From: Ramlibacter sp. | GTDB lineage: Bacteria > Pseudomonadota > Gammaproteobacteria > Burkholderiales > Burkholderiaceae_C | Direction: 5' to 3' | Length of the DNA: 46,916 nucleotides | NCBI GenBank assembly: GCA_013815685.1 | Contig: JACDFR010000033.1 | Span: forward strand, 1-46,916 | Shown: positions 1-8,218 of the stretch, piece after piece | How the letters are laid out: each line of letters begins with the position of its first letter | How positions within the stretch are numbered: the stretch's first letter is position 1 | Made by a program: the position numbers and the translations under genes | The notes under the pieces: model-generated | Database searches by the model: none | Told to the model about the DNA's origin: nothing | Seen by the model: the letters and a program-made list of their open reading frames with translations, nothing else

Positions 1-70
1 GGCCGCAGGCGTTGTTGCAAATCCTCGCCAGGTGTCCAACCTGGCTGCGGTTTGCGCCTAGCCTGCGGCC
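1..70. repeat. Long imperfect palindrome at the window edge
   Basis: Three nested perfect stems can be read. Bases 1-10 (GGCCGCAGGC) pair with 61-70, 17-21 (GCAAA) with 51-55, and 27-33 (GCCAGGT) with 39-45. They are separated by near-symmetric internal loops of 5-6 bases and closed by a 5-base loop. The element lies 44 bp beyond the maoC stop codon, so on the minus strand it could be a 3' hairpin, but no T-run is visible inside the window. It lacks the AAC/GTT core boxes of an integron attC site. From 71 to 113 I see nothing else. Confidence 0.6.
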
Positions 71-113
71 TTTCTGGCGCTCACGGGGGGTGCCATTTCC
101 CTGTTTCACTGGA

Positions 114-569
114 CTAGTGATAGCGCCGGGTCACCGACTCGGCGATGCACGCCGGCTTTTCGCCGCCCTCGCGCTCCACCGTGATGAGCCAGGTCATCTG
201 CATGCCGTCGTTGTCGATGCCTTCGCAGGCCAGCAGCATCATGCGGGCGCGAAGGCGGCTTCCCACCGGCACAGGCGATGTGAAGCGCACCTTGTTCAGG
301 CCGTAATTGACGCCCAGGCGGGTGTTGCGGATATCCATCGCCATCTCGAAGAACCGGGGAATCAGCGACAGCGTCAGGAATCCGTGCGCGATCGGCCCGC
401 CGAATGGCCCGGCCCTGGCCTTTTCCACGTCGACATGAATCCATTGATGGTCGCCCGTGGCCTGGGCGAACAGGTCGACCTGCTCCTGGGTTACGGTGAG
501 CCAATCACTGAGGGCGACTTCATGCCCCACCAGCGCCGGAAGTTCAGCAAGGCTCTCGAAGGTTCTCAT
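114..569 (-). CDS. MaoC-like (R)-hydratase / acyl dehydratase
   Basis: A 151-residue hot-dog-fold protein of the single-domain MaoC dehydratase type, which hydrates or dehydrates enoyl-CoA or enoyl thioesters. The hydratase-2 signature is visible as ATGDHQWIHVD near residues 40-50, with catalytic Asp and His, followed by GPIAHGFLTLSL. Length fits the family. The ATG at 569 is chosen because the protein there begins MRTFESL, as homologues do; upstream in-frame sequence is low-quality. No Shine-Dalgarno is present, but a TACATT hexamer sits exactly six bases upstream, so it may have its own leaderless promoter inside the end of parA. It follows parA by 28 bp on the same strand. The substrate cannot be told from sequence. 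Confidence 0.9.
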   Translation of the reverse strand: MRTFESLAELPALVGHEVALSDWLTVTQEQVDLFAQATGDHQWIHVDVEKARAGPFGGPIAHGFLTLSLIPRFFEMAMDIRNTRLGVNYGLNKVRFTSPVPVGSRLRARMMLLACEGIDNDGMQMTWLITVEREGGEKPACIAESVTRRYH

Positions 570-575
570 GCCTGG

Positions 576-581
576 AATGTA
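576..581 (-). promoter_or_regulatory. Predicted -10 box (TACATT) for leaderless maoC
   Basis: TACATT on the minus strand is followed by six bases and then the ATG at 569. If it is a -10 element, transcription starts on the A of the start codon. No convincing -35 and no Shine-Dalgarno are visible. Confidence 0.45.
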
Positions 582-597
582 GCAAGCGCGGCCCGGC

Positions 598-1215
598 CTA
601 GTTGTCCAGCCAGCGACAGATGCCTTCCCACTGGGCCAGGTCGCGTTCGACACGCCCTGGCGCCACGTCGAAGACGGTCAGCCCCCGCGCCGCGAGGTGG
701 ATGTAATTCTGCGTGTGGCGCAGGTAGCCGAGCACGGGCAAGCCCAGGCCGTCCACGAATTCCTGCAGCTTGTCGGCCGCGATGGTGCGCGGGTCGACTC
801 GCATGCCCACGATGCCCACCTGCATCTTGCTGGCCTTGCGGTGCTCGGCCAGCTCGTCCAGGAAAGCGCGCGTCGCAAAGATATCGAAGATGCTCGGCTG
901 CAGCGGCACCAGCACCTTGTCGGCCAGCTGCATCACGTCCTTGAACATCTTGCCGTGCATGCCCGCCGGAGTGTCCAGCACCACGTGGGTGGTGCCTTTG
1001 GGTGGTTTGGCGATGTTCCCTTCGCCCAGCTCCCAGGTGGCGACAGGCCGGGCGGCTGGGGGACGCAACCCCAGCCACAACCGCGAGGATTGCTGCCTGT
1101 CGGCGTCGCCCAGCATGACCGATCGCCCCTTACCGGCGAAATAGCCCGCAACATGGGTGGCCATGGTGGATTTTCCGACTCCGCCTTTGGGATTGGCAAC
1201 GACCACAACCGGCAT
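598..1215 (-). CDS. ParA-family P-loop ATPase (orphan)
   Basis: A 205-residue ParA/MinD-type ATPase with the deviant Walker A motif KGGVGKST at residues 10-17, a Walker A' region (LGDADRQQS) and a switch/Walker B strand VVLDTPAG. Family members use ATP-dependent dimerisation to position DNA or protein cargo. The ATG at 1215 is preferred: it is preceded by AGGAG at good spacing and the protein then starts directly with the first beta strand; a longer 253-residue reading has unlikely sequence at its front. No parB or parS-like gene is nearby, so this is not the chromosomal parAB pair. The partner and cargo are unknown; maoC lies downstream and a small frameshifted ORF diverges upstream. Confidence 0.9.
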   Translation of the reverse strand: MPVVVVANPKGGVGKSTMATHVAGYFAGKGRSVMLGDADRQQSSRLWLGLRPPAARPVATWELGEGNIAKPPKGTTHVVLDTPAGMHGKMFKDVMQLADKVLVPLQPSIFDIFATRAFLDELAEHRKASKMQVGIVGMRVDPRTIAADKLQEFVDGLGLPVLGYLRHTQNYIHLAARGLTVFDVAPGRVERDLAQWEGICRWLDN

Positions 1216-1239
1216 GATGGGGCTCCTCTTACTTTGCGC

Positions 1240-1246
1240 TATGTTA
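1240..1246. promoter_or_regulatory. Overlapping divergent -10 boxes (parA and small ORF)
   Basis: On the plus strand TATGTT (1240-1245) ends seven bases before the ATG at 1252. On the minus strand TAACAT (1246-1241) would start a parA transcript near 1234 with an 18-base leader that contains AGGAG. The two predicted -10 elements share the same base pairs, so the two promoters would compete. Confidence 0.4.
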
Positions 1247-1251
1247 CCGGT

Positions 1252-1430
1252 ATGCATGAGTTGACGGAAGAAGGCCCGGCGACGGGGGCCCTGGTGCTGG
1301 CAGCGCACCCCAACCGGCGCGCGAAAAGGGCCGCCAACAGCTCGAGGAGCAAATGGCACAGGAACGCGCCGAACGCGAGCGGCGCGCCAGCGCGAAGACC
1401 CCGGGCGGCCTCATGGCCTGGGGTGGGTGA
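1252..1430 (+). pseudogene. Small ORF with apparent frameshift (function unknown)
   Basis: From ATG 1252 the first ~25 codons are strongly GC3-biased and look coding (MHELTEEGPATGALVLAAHP). From about 1325 the coding signal moves to another frame, giving a Glu/Arg/Gln-rich helix (QQLEEQMAQERAERERR) and the tail KTPGGLMAWGG, ending at TGA 1428-1430. Total length is 3n+2, so the two halves join only through a -1 shift, a 1-base insertion or a 2-base deletion near the GCGAAAAGGG run (about 1320-1330). It could be a sequencing error, a broken gene, or recoding. I do not recognise the family. The rest of this 312-bp gap (1431-1527) carries the element shared with the PAS gene. Confidence 0.4.
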
Positions 1431-1454
1431 ATCAGCGGTAATCCTTATCCCGCT

Positions 1455-1497
1455 TAGGCAATATGCTTAAGCCAGGCGACACAGTCAATGGTCTTAT
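1455..1497 (+). promoter_or_regulatory. Conserved upstream element of the hybrid kinase gene
   Basis: TAGGCAAT-N4-TTAAGCC (1455-1473), then 15 bases, then TGGTCTTAT (1489-1497). The same order and the same spacing occur upstream of the PAS paralogue at 4884-4926. It is probably a shared promoter or operator; the sigma factor or regulator cannot be named. Confidence 0.5.
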
Positions 1498-1527
1498 GGC
1501 GCTTCCTACCAATAGCGAGAAGCCGCC

Positions 1528-4500
1528 ATGGATCGCGCACCCAAACACTTGTCCACCGCGCTAGGTGATGCCGGCGCCCCTTTGGCGAGCCTGGAACAGG
1601 AACTGGCGCAAGCCCGCCGCGCACTGGCACAGGCACAGGAGAAGGCGGCCGGCTGCGAAAGACGGCTCGACATTCGCGACCGCGAGCTCGTGGCGCTACG
1701 CAGTTCGCATGAACTGCTCGTGTCCACCCTCGACGCGGCCAACGACGGCATCCTCACGCTGCAGTACTCGGACAACTCGATGTACTACAACATCCGATTC
1801 GTGGAGCTTTGGAACATTCCCGAAGACCGGCTGAGCGACTTGGACAGCAAGGGACTGGCGGAGTTGCAGCTGTCCCAGGTGAAAGACCCGGCCGACTGGC
1901 TGCGCCAGGTGGAGCATCGCCGCCAGAACCCGGATTCCGAAGACTTGGGCGAGGTCGAATTGAAAGACGGCCGCACGCTGGAGCGCCACGTCATCCCGCA
2001 GCGCATCCACGGCCAGTGCGTCGGCAGCGTGATCACCTTCCGCGACATCACTGAGCGACTTAATTATGAAGAGAAGCTGATGTTCAACTCGCTGGTGGTC
2101 GAAAACTCGGGGCCCATGCTGTGGATCAATCCCGCTGAAGAAAAGCTGATCTACGCCAACAACGCCGCGTGCGAAGCCCTCGGATACCCGTCCGAGGAAA
2201 TCGTCGGCCTGGCATTGAAAGACCTGGTTGCCGACTTCAGCGCCGAACGAGCCAAGGTCACGGCCGAGAAGATTCGCAAGGCCGCCGGCAAGCCAGTGAC
2301 ATACGAGCGGCCGTTGCTGCGAAGGGACGGAACGATCATCGAAGTGGAGGTGACGTCCTTCATCGCCCAGGACAACACGCGCGCCCTGAGCATCGCGGCC
2401 TTCAAGGACATCACCGCCGAAAGGCGCGCCAAGCAGGAAAGAAAGCGCCAGCAAGCTACATTGGAATCGCTGATCAATTCGATCTCCGACCTGATCTTCT
2501 ACAAGGACCGCGCGGGCCGGTACATGGGCTGCAACACGGCCTACGCCGCCCTGGTGGGCCGGACGGTCGACGAGATTTGCGGCCTGACCTGCCATGACCT
2601 CTTCGACAAGGAGAGTGCCGAAGTCATGCACCGCCGTGACCAGCAGGCGATGGCGCTTTTGCAAGAGCACTCGAGCGAGCTCTGGAGTACCACGCCCGAC
2701 GGTCAGCGCGTCCTCTACGACACCGTGGTCTCGCCGCTGTGGGACGAAAAGGGCGAACCGCAAGGCTTGCTGGGCATCTGCCGCAACATCACGCACCGCA
2801 GAAAGGCCGAGGAAGAGATCCGCCGGGCCAAGGAGATCGCCGAGGAGGCCACGCGCATGAAATCGGACTTCCTGGCCAACATGAGCCATGAGATCCGCAC
2901 GCCCATGAACGCGATCATCGGCCTGTCGCACCTGGTGCTCAAGACGGAGCTGACGGCGCGCCAGCGCGACTACATCGCCAAGGTGCAGACCTCGGGCCAA
3001 CACCTGCTGGGGGTGATCAACGACATCCTGGACTTCTCCAAGGTCGAGGCCGGCAAGCTGGACCTGGAGAACCGGGATTTCGAGCTGGAGAAGCTCCTGG
3101 ACAACACCGGCAACCTGATCAGCGAGAAAAGCCACGCCAAGGGCCTGGAGCTGGTGTTCGAGGTGGGCCCGGACGTGCCGCCGAACCTGGTGGGGGACTC
3201 GCTGCGCCTGGGCCAGATCCTGCTGAACTACGCCAACAACGCGGTGAAGTTCACCGAGAAGGGCGAGATCGTCATTTCGGTTCGCGCCAGCGAACTGACC
3301 GCCAAGGACGTGCTGCTGCACTTTCGGGTGCGCGACACCGGCATCGGCCTCACGCCCGAGCAGATGGGGCGGCTGTTCCAGAGTTTTTCGCAAGCCGATA
3401 CCTCTACCACGCGCAAGTTCGGCGGCACCGGCCTGGGACTGGCCATCTGCAAGCAGCTGGCCGAGCTCATGGGCGGTGAAGTGGGCGTGGAAAGCGACTA
3501 CGGCCGGGGTAGCACGTTCTGGTTCAGCGCGCGGCTGGGCATCGGTGCCGCCGCCCGGCGCCAGCTCCTGCCCAAGCCCGACCTGCGCGGGCGCCGCGCA
3601 CTCGTGGTGGACGACAACGACCACGCACGCGCCGTCATTGTCGACATGCTCAAGGGCATGACCTTCCTGACCTGCGAGGCCGGCTCCGGCGCGGCCGCGG
3701 TGCACGAGGTCCGCAGGGCGGCCGACGCCGGCCATCCCTACGATGTGGTGTATCTGGACTGGCGCATGCCCGGCATGGATGGCATGGAGACCGCGCGCCG
3801 CATCCGGTCGCTGGGGCTGGCCTCGACGCCGATGTTCCTCATGGTGACGGCGTACGGCCGCGAAGAGGTGCTGAAGGAAGCGGAAGGCGCCGGCATCCAG
3901 GACGTGCTGGTCAAGCCGGTGAACGTCTCCATACTTTTCGACACCACGATGGGCGCGCTCGGGGGCCGACGCTCCGAGCTGGCTGCGGGTTCGCAGCAGC
4001 CGGTTGGCGGAGCCGACGAGCGGCTCGCCGCCATCCGCGGCGCGCGCATTCTGCTCGTGGAAGACAACGATATCAACCAGCAGGTGGCGCGCGAACTGCT
4101 GGAAGATGCGGGCCTGGTCGTGGACTTGGCGGACAACGGCGAGATCGCCCTGGACATGGTGAACAGGTTCTCCTATGACCTGGTGTTCATGGACATGCAG
4201 ATGCCGGTGATGGACGGCGTCACGGCGACGCGCGAGATGCGCAGGCAACCGCGGCTGGCGCACCTGCCGATCGCGGCGATGACCGCCAACGCGATGGACC
4301 AGGACCGCCGCAGGTGCATGGAAGCAGGCATGAACGACTTCCTGGTCAAGCCGATCGACCCGCAGGACATGTGGCGCCTCCTGGTACGCTGGGTGCGGCC
4401 GCGCCGGCTGGCGGCGGTGCCCCTGACCGCGGCGCCACCGGTGACGGCGATCCAGGGCAGATCGGCACCCGGCGACGGACTGCCGCAGGGGATCGCCGGA

Positions 4501-4857
4501 CTGGACACGGCCCTGGGTTTGAGCCGGATGATGGGCAAGAAGCCGCTGTACCTGGCGATGCTGCGCCGCTACTGCGCAGGGCAGCAGGACGTCGTGCGCG
4601 ACATCCGCCAGGCGCTGGCCGCCGGCGACTTCGCAACCGCCGAACGCCTGGCCCACACCACCCGATCGGTGTCGGGCAACGTGGGTGCGACGGTGATACA
4701 GGAGCGGGCCACTGCGGTCGAATCCGCGCTGCGGCAGGGCCGGCAGGCGCCCGGGATCGACCAGCTCCTTGCCGATCTGGAGGCGCCGATGAACGAGCTC
4801 CTGGCCGCGCTGGGCGCCCATCTGGCATTGGAGACCGCGCGTGCGGCAGGCCCATGA
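1528..4857 (+). CDS. Hybrid sensor histidine kinase: PAS x3, HisKA, HATPase, REC x2, Hpt
   Basis: A 1109-residue soluble-looking kinase; I see no transmembrane segment. Order: N-terminal coiled coil (~20-60), PAS (~62-180), PAS (~185-300), PAS (~305-425), coiled coil, HisKA with the phospho-His in [11 protein letters not shown] (H454), HATPase_c with N box (~571), DTGIGL (~603) and GGTGLGL (~632-638), REC1 (D744 acceptor, K796), REC2 (D889 acceptor, K941), and a C-terminal Hpt (H1043). It would run a His-Asp-His relay to an unidentified partner. The Hpt motif reads [13 protein letters not shown] where AHTLKG is usual, so the Lys-Gly after the His is replaced. The start has only a weak GAGAAG Shine-Dalgarno. 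The N-terminal 180 residues are duplicated in the next gene. Confidence 0.95.
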   Translation: MDRAPKHLSTALGDAGAPLASLEQELAQARRALAQAQEKAAGCERRLDIRDRELVALRSSHELLVSTLDAANDGILTLQYSDNSMYYNIRFVELWNIPEDRLSDLDSKGLAELQLSQVKDPADWLRQVEHRRQNPDSEDLGEVELKDGRTLERHVIPQRIHGQCVGSVITFRDITERLNYEEKLMFNSLVVENSGPMLWINPAEEKLIYANNAACEALGYPSEEIVGLALKDLVADFSAERAKVTAEKIRKAAGKPVTYERPLLRRDGTIIEVEVTSFIAQDNTRALSIAAFKDITAERRAKQERKRQQATLESLINSISDLIFYKDRAGRYMGCNTAYAALVGRTVDEICGLTCHDLFDKESAEVMHRRDQQAMALLQEHSSELWSTTPDGQRVLYDTVVSPLWDEKGEPQGLLGICRNITHRRKAEEEIRRAKEIAEEATRMKSDFLANMSHEIRTPMNAIIGLSHLVLKTELTARQRDYIAKVQTSGQHLLGVINDILDFSKVEAGKLDLENRDFELEKLLDNTGNLISEKSHAKGLELVFEVGPDVPPNLVGDSLRLGQILLNYANNAVKFTEKGEIVISVRASELTAKDVLLHFRVRDTGIGLTPEQMGRLFQSFSQADTSTTRKFGGTGLGLAICKQLAELMGGEVGVESDYGRGSTFWFSARLGIGAAARRQLLPKPDLRGRRALVVDDNDHARAVIVDMLKGMTFLTCEAGSGAAAVHEVRRAADAGHPYDVVYLDWRMPGMDGMETARRIRSLGLASTPMFLMVTAYGREEVLKEAEGAGIQDVLVKPVNVSILFDTTMGALGGRRSELAAGSQQPVGGADERLAAIRGARILLVEDNDINQQVARELLEDAGLVVDLADNGEIALDMVNRFSYDLVFMDMQMPVMDGVTATREMRRQPRLAHLPIAAMTANAMDQDRRRCMEAGMNDFLVKPIDPQDMWRLLVRWVRPRRLAAVPLTAAPPVTAIQGRSAPGDGLPQGIAGLDTALGLSRMMGKKPLYLAMLRRYCAGQQDVVRDIRQALAAGDFATAERLAHTTRSVSGNVGATVIQERATAVESALRQGRQAPGIDQLLADLEAPMNELLAALGAHLALETARAAGP

Positions 4858-4883
4858 CGCCGACCGTTTCCCCTAGCGCGCGA

Positions 4884-4926
4884 TAGGCAATCGCCTTAAG
4901 CCGGGATAAAAATCGCGTGGTCTGAT
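4884..4926 (+). promoter_or_regulatory. Conserved upstream element of the PAS gene
   Basis: TAGGCAAT-N4-TTAAGCC (4884-4902), 15 bases, then TGGTCTGAT (4918-4926). It matches the kinase upstream region at 16 of 19 positions in the first block with identical spacing to the second. It lies about 50-90 bases before the ATG at 4973. Confidence 0.5.
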
Positions 4927-4972
4927 AGTCCCTCTGGCGCAGCCGCGCTCCCACCCTACAAAAGGTTTGTTT

Positions 4973-5605
4973 ATGGGCCAAGCACTCACGGTCGCGCCGA
5001 AACCGGAAATGAAAACTCCCGGGCAGGCCGCCGGGCTCCCCGACCTGGTCAACCGCCTGGCGCAGGAGCTGGCGGAAGCCCGTCGCGCGCTGGCCACTGC
5101 CACCCAGAAGCTGGGCACCACGAGCCGCACGCTGGAGGGCCGCACCCAGGAACTGACTGAGGCCAAAGCGGCGCTCGCGCTCTTGCTGGCGACCCTCGAC
5201 TCGACCACGGAAGGCATCCTGGCGATGGGCTATTTCGGCCGGGCCATGCACTACAACACGCGCTTCATCGACATGTGGGGCATTGGGGCCGACAAGCTGG
5301 CCACGCTCAACGATGCCGCCTTGATGGCGATGCAGATGTCCTTGCTGAAGGACCCGGGGCGGTTCCTGGCGCATGTGGAGGAGCGCAAGGCGCATCCGGA
5401 CGCCGAGCAGTTCACTGTGCTGGAGTTGACCGACGGGCGCATCTTCGAATGCCATGTGATGCCCCAGCGCGTGCGCGGCAAGCGCGTGGGCTCAGTCACC
5501 AGTTTTCGCGACGTCACGGAGAGCCAGCGCCTGGGCCGCGTGATATCGGCACTGGAAGCCGGGATGCCTCGGGAAGTGGCCGAGGCCAAGGCCTCTACCT
5601 ACTGA
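4973..5605 (+). CDS. Stand-alone coiled-coil/PAS protein, paralogue of the kinase N-terminus
   Basis: A 210-residue protein with an N-terminal coiled coil (~25-70) and one PAS domain (~75-190) and no output domain. It aligns along its length with residues ~15-180 of the upstream hybrid kinase: compare TLDSTTEGILAM with [12 protein letters not shown], and HVMPQRVRGKRVGSVTSFRD with [20 protein letters not shown]. The ATG at 4973 has AAAGG seven bases upstream. The gene is about 115 bp behind the kinase and shares its upstream element. It may hetero-dimerise with the kinase or bind the same ligand; this is inference. Its 3' end overlaps the convergent TauE gene by 11 bp. Confidence 0.85.
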   Translation: MGQALTVAPKPEMKTPGQAAGLPDLVNRLAQELAEARRALATATQKLGTTSRTLEGRTQELTEAKAALALLLATLDSTTEGILAMGYFGRAMHYNTRFIDMWGIGADKLATLNDAALMAMQMSLLKDPGRFLAHVEERKAHPDAEQFTVLELTDGRIFECHVMPQRVRGKRVGSVTSFRDVTESQRLGRVISALEAGMPREVAEAKASTY

Positions 5606-6356
5606 AAAAGCCGTCCCACACCAGCTTACAGCCCGTGAGCAGCATGCCCGCGTAGATCAGCCTGTAGAACAGCAGCGGCCGGATGCGGTGCGCGAGCCTG
5701 ACGCCCACCAGCACGCCGATGGGCGCAATCGGCAACAGCGCCAGGGACGTCGCCATGTTGCGTTGGTCGAGCAGCCCCAGCCAGCCATAAGGGATCCACT
5801 TGCTGAGGTTGACCGCAAAAAAGTAGAACGCCATCGTGGCCGTATAAACCAGCGGCGGCAAGCGCATGGGAATCACATAGGCGTTGACCGGGGGGCCGCC
5901 CGCATGCGCCACGAAGCTGGTAAAACCCGAAACGACAGTGAGGATGCCGCCCAGCCATCGGGGCGGGTGCGGGCTGTCCGCCCTGGGCGGGAAGGCCAAC
6001 CGCTGGGCCAGGAACAGCAAGGTGAATATTCCCACGATGCCCGCCACCAGCCGCGCATCGAGCAGCCTGAAAGACAGCGTTCCCACCACGGTCCCCACCA
6101 GGCCCAGCGGCACCAGGAACCGGATCAGCCTGGCATCGAAATGCTTGCGGAAAGCGGCCAGGCCCATCACGTCCATCAGCAGCAGTATCGGCATCATGAT
6201 GGCGACAGCCTGCGGAACAGTGACGGCCAGGGCCATCAGCGGAACGGCCAGCGAGCCAAAGCCCGCGCCGAAGCCGCTTTTGCTGATGCCCATCAGCAAC
6301 ACGGCGGGGATGGCGACGGCGTAGAAATACGGGTCGGTGATGACGGGGAAGTTCAA
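5595..6356 (-). CDS. TauE/SafE-family sulfite/anion exporter
   Basis: A membrane protein of about 253 residues with seven to eight hydrophobic segments and the TauE/SafE features GISKSGFGAGFGSLAVPL near the N-terminus and SGFTSFVAHAGGPPVNAYV in the middle. Family members export sulfite, sulfoacetate or other small organic anions. No ATG lies before the first helix; the TTG at 6356 is chosen because it overlaps the upstream TGA (TTGA), which fits translational coupling. It is last in the operon phyH-epimerase-lactonase-exporter, so it probably exports a by-product of that pathway. It converges with and overlaps the PAS gene by 11 bp; no terminator is visible there. Confidence 0.88.
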   Translation of the reverse strand: MNFPVITDPYFYAVAIPAVLLMGISKSGFGAGFGSLAVPLMALAVTVPQAVAIMMPILLLMDVMGLAAFRKHFDARLIRFLVPLGLVGTVVGTLSFRLLDARLVAGIVGIFTLLFLAQRLAFPPRADSPHPPRWLGGILTVVSGFTSFVAHAGGPPVNAYVIPMRLPPLVYTATMAFYFFAVNLSKWIPYGWLGLLDQRNMATSLALLPIAPIGVLVGVRLAHRIRPLLFYRLIYAGMLLTGCKLVWDGFFSR

Positions 6357-7270
6357 GGAACGGCCACGGCAGTTCGTGATCCCCCCACGGCCACGCGCAG
6401 GGCCAGCAACCGCTTGGCGGTGGTCATGAACAGCTGGTCGTTCGACGGCCCGCCAAAGCACAGGTTGCTGGTCGCGCATTCCAGCAGGATCTTGCCCAGC
6501 AATCCGCCGTCCGGCGCGAAGCAATGCACGCCATCGCCGGCGCTGCTCCAGACATTGCCCCGCTCGTCCACTGCGATGCCGTCGGGCAATCCGCAGTCCA
6601 GCGTGGCGAAAACCCCGTCGTCCGCAATGCCTGCATCGCCACCCAGACGGAACCTGCGGATTTCGGCCGGTGTGCCCGGCACATGCGAGGCGCCGCTGTC
6701 CGCCACATAAAGCCAGCGCCCGTCCGGTGTGAACGCCAGTCCGTTGGGCTTGACCATGGTGCCCACCATGGCCTGCGGCTCGGTCGCCCCCGGAGCCAGA
6801 CGGAAGACATGGCAGGCCGCCTGCTCGGACGGCGCGCGATGGCCCTCGTAGTCGCTCAGGGTGCCGTAATCAGGGTCGGTAAACCAGAGGCTGCCATCGA
6901 CAGCCTCGACCACGTCGTTGGGCGAATTCAGCCGGCCTCCGGCATGGTGCGTCGCCAGGACGGTGCGGGCGCCGTCCGGCTCGACCGCGACAAGCCGGCG
7001 CGGCCCCTGTTCGCACACGATCACCCGGCCGTGCCGGTCGCGGGTCCTGCCGTTCTGGAAGCCGCCCTGGCTGACCGCGGCCACACCGCCGCCCGGAGAC
7101 CACCGGAAAACCCTGTCGTTCGGAACATCCGAAAAAAGAAGCTGGCGGCTCTCTTCCAGCCACAGCGGTCCTTCCAGCCACAGGCAGCCCTCGTGCAGGC
7201 ACTCGACCTCGGCGCCGGCCACGATCAGCGCTTCGAAGCAGGGTTGGTCGATCCGGTAGCGGCCCGTCAC
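6353..7270 (-). CDS. SMP-30/gluconolactonase/LRE-family lactonase
   Basis: A 305-residue six-bladed propeller protein. The divalent-metal ligands of the SMP-30 family are in place: E33 in LEGP, N176 in KPNGLAF and D230 in LPDG, with NSPNDVV (115-121) lining the site. Such enzymes hydrolyse sugar lactones to sugar acids. The GTG at 7270 is preferred because it overlaps the upstream stop as GTGA and the protein then begins MTGRYRIDQP. Coupled to the aldose epimerase before it and the TauE exporter after it, it would open a lactone made from an oxidised sugar; no sugar dehydrogenase is encoded in the window. The exact sugar is unknown. Confidence 0.9.
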   Translation of the reverse strand: MTGRYRIDQPCFEALIVAGAEVECLHEGCLWLEGPLWLEESRQLLFSDVPNDRVFRWSPGGGVAAVSQGGFQNGRTRDRHGRVIVCEQGPRRLVAVEPDGARTVLATHHAGGRLNSPNDVVEAVDGSLWFTDPDYGTLSDYEGHRAPSEQAACHVFRLAPGATEPQAMVGTMVKPNGLAFTPDGRWLYVADSGASHVPGTPAEIRRFRLGGDAGIADDGVFATLDCGLPDGIAVDERGNVWSSAGDGVHCFAPDGGLLGKILLECATSNLCFGGPSNDQLFMTTAKRLLALRVAVGGSRTAVAVP

Positions 7271-8214
7271 GCCAGGCTCGGCGCAAGGAAGAAGCGCGCC
7301 TGCAGGCTCTCGCCCGGCGCCAGCCGCGCGCCGCCCAGGGGTCCGCTGCCGTGTGCGGGCAGCAGATTGAGCCAATCGGTGCACTGGCTCACCGGTTCCG
7401 CACAGAAATGGTCGTAGCCGCGCGGGCAATAGAGGACAAAGTAATCGAGCGGCGCGTGCGCCGTCATGAGCAGGCCGCGTCGGGGCCCGTGCGCGTCGGC
7501 TTGCCATTCGATGGCGGCTTCCCGCGCCCATCCGATGAAGTTGTTGTCGAGTTCGAGTTCATCCAGCACCACGCCAGCGCGCAGTTGGCGCACGGCCTCG
7601 CTTTCCTCCAGCACCGTGGGCATGACCTCCGCATCGCCGCGCCACATGGCCTGGGCGCGGCTGGTCAGCCTCGTGCCGGGCGTGTGCGGGAAATAAGGGT
7701 GGTGGCCGATGCCGGCGGGCATGGCTGCGCTGTCTTCGTTGGTCAGCCACATGGTCACAGCCACCTGGCGATCGCTGAGCTCGAAATGCTGGCGCGCGGA
7801 AAAGCGCCAGGGCCAGGCCTGGCTCGCCGGTACTTCGAGCGCCAGTTCGGCTTCTGACGAGCTCGCTGTTGCCACTGTCCACGGAAGCTGCCAGCCGATG
7901 CCGTGCAGCGGATGGGGCGAAACCGCCGAAGGATGGTTGGGCGGAAACCGGATTTCCCGGCCCTCGAAGCTGGCCCGGCCCTGGCGGATGCGATTGCAAA
8001 AGGGCAGCAGCGGAAAACTTGCCATGCCTAACGGGTTGCGGCGTGCCAGGGCCTCGCTGCCGGCAGGCCGCAACCAGTCGACCCGCCGTTCGATTCCAGC
8101 CTCGGTCCAGGTCCGGCGGAAGCTCGCGATGGAGCCGCCCACCGCCGGCGCCAGTGCCAGCCGCAGCTCTCCGGCGGCCAGCTCGATCAGGTTTGTGTCG
8201 GTCGCGGTCTGCAT
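7267..8214 (-). CDS. Aldose 1-epimerase (mutarotase) family protein
   Basis: A 315-residue galactose-mutarotase-like protein that would interconvert alpha and beta anomers of a sugar. Expected catalytic features are visible: NRIRQGR (74-80) for substrate binding, LHGIGW (His104), the GHHPYF motif (catalytic His ~171/172), D223 in LDNNF and the general-base Glu E273 in FCAEP. The ATG at 8214 follows the dioxygenase stop by four bases. Its stop overlaps the lactonase start. The neighbours suggest it feeds a specific sugar or sulfosugar pathway rather than the Leloir pathway, since no galK or galT is present. Confidence 0.9.
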   Translation of the reverse strand: MQTATDTNLIELAAGELRLALAPAVGGSIASFRRTWTEAGIERRVDWLRPAGSEALARRNPLGMASFPLLPFCNRIRQGRASFEGREIRFPPNHPSAVSPHPLHGIGWQLPWTVATASSSEAELALEVPASQAWPWRFSARQHFELSDRQVAVTMWLTNEDSAAMPAGIGHHPYFPHTPGTRLTSRAQAMWRGDAEVMPTVLEESEAVRQLRAGVVLDELELDNNFIGWAREAAIEWQADAHGPRRGLLMTAHAPLDYFVLYCPRGYDHFCAEPVSQCTDWLNLLPAHGSGPLGGARLAPGESLQARFFLAPSLA

Positions 8215-8218
8215 GGTG

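Noticed and set aside
1..70. Integron attC site
   Set aside because: The nested stems are suggestive, but the conserved AAC/GTT core boxes are not present.
1315..1335. Programmed -1 frameshift in the small ORF
   Set aside because: The local sequence GCGAAAAGGG does not form a good X XXY YYZ slippery heptamer, so an indel or error is more likely.
1474..1527. Cyclic-di-GMP or other riboswitch in the kinase leader
   Set aside because: No conserved riboswitch core was recognised; the shared blocks look like a promoter.
1696..4821. 1041-codon open frame antisense to the hybrid kinase
   Set aside because: His/Arg/Val-rich low-complexity translation without domains; it is the complement of a GC3-biased gene.
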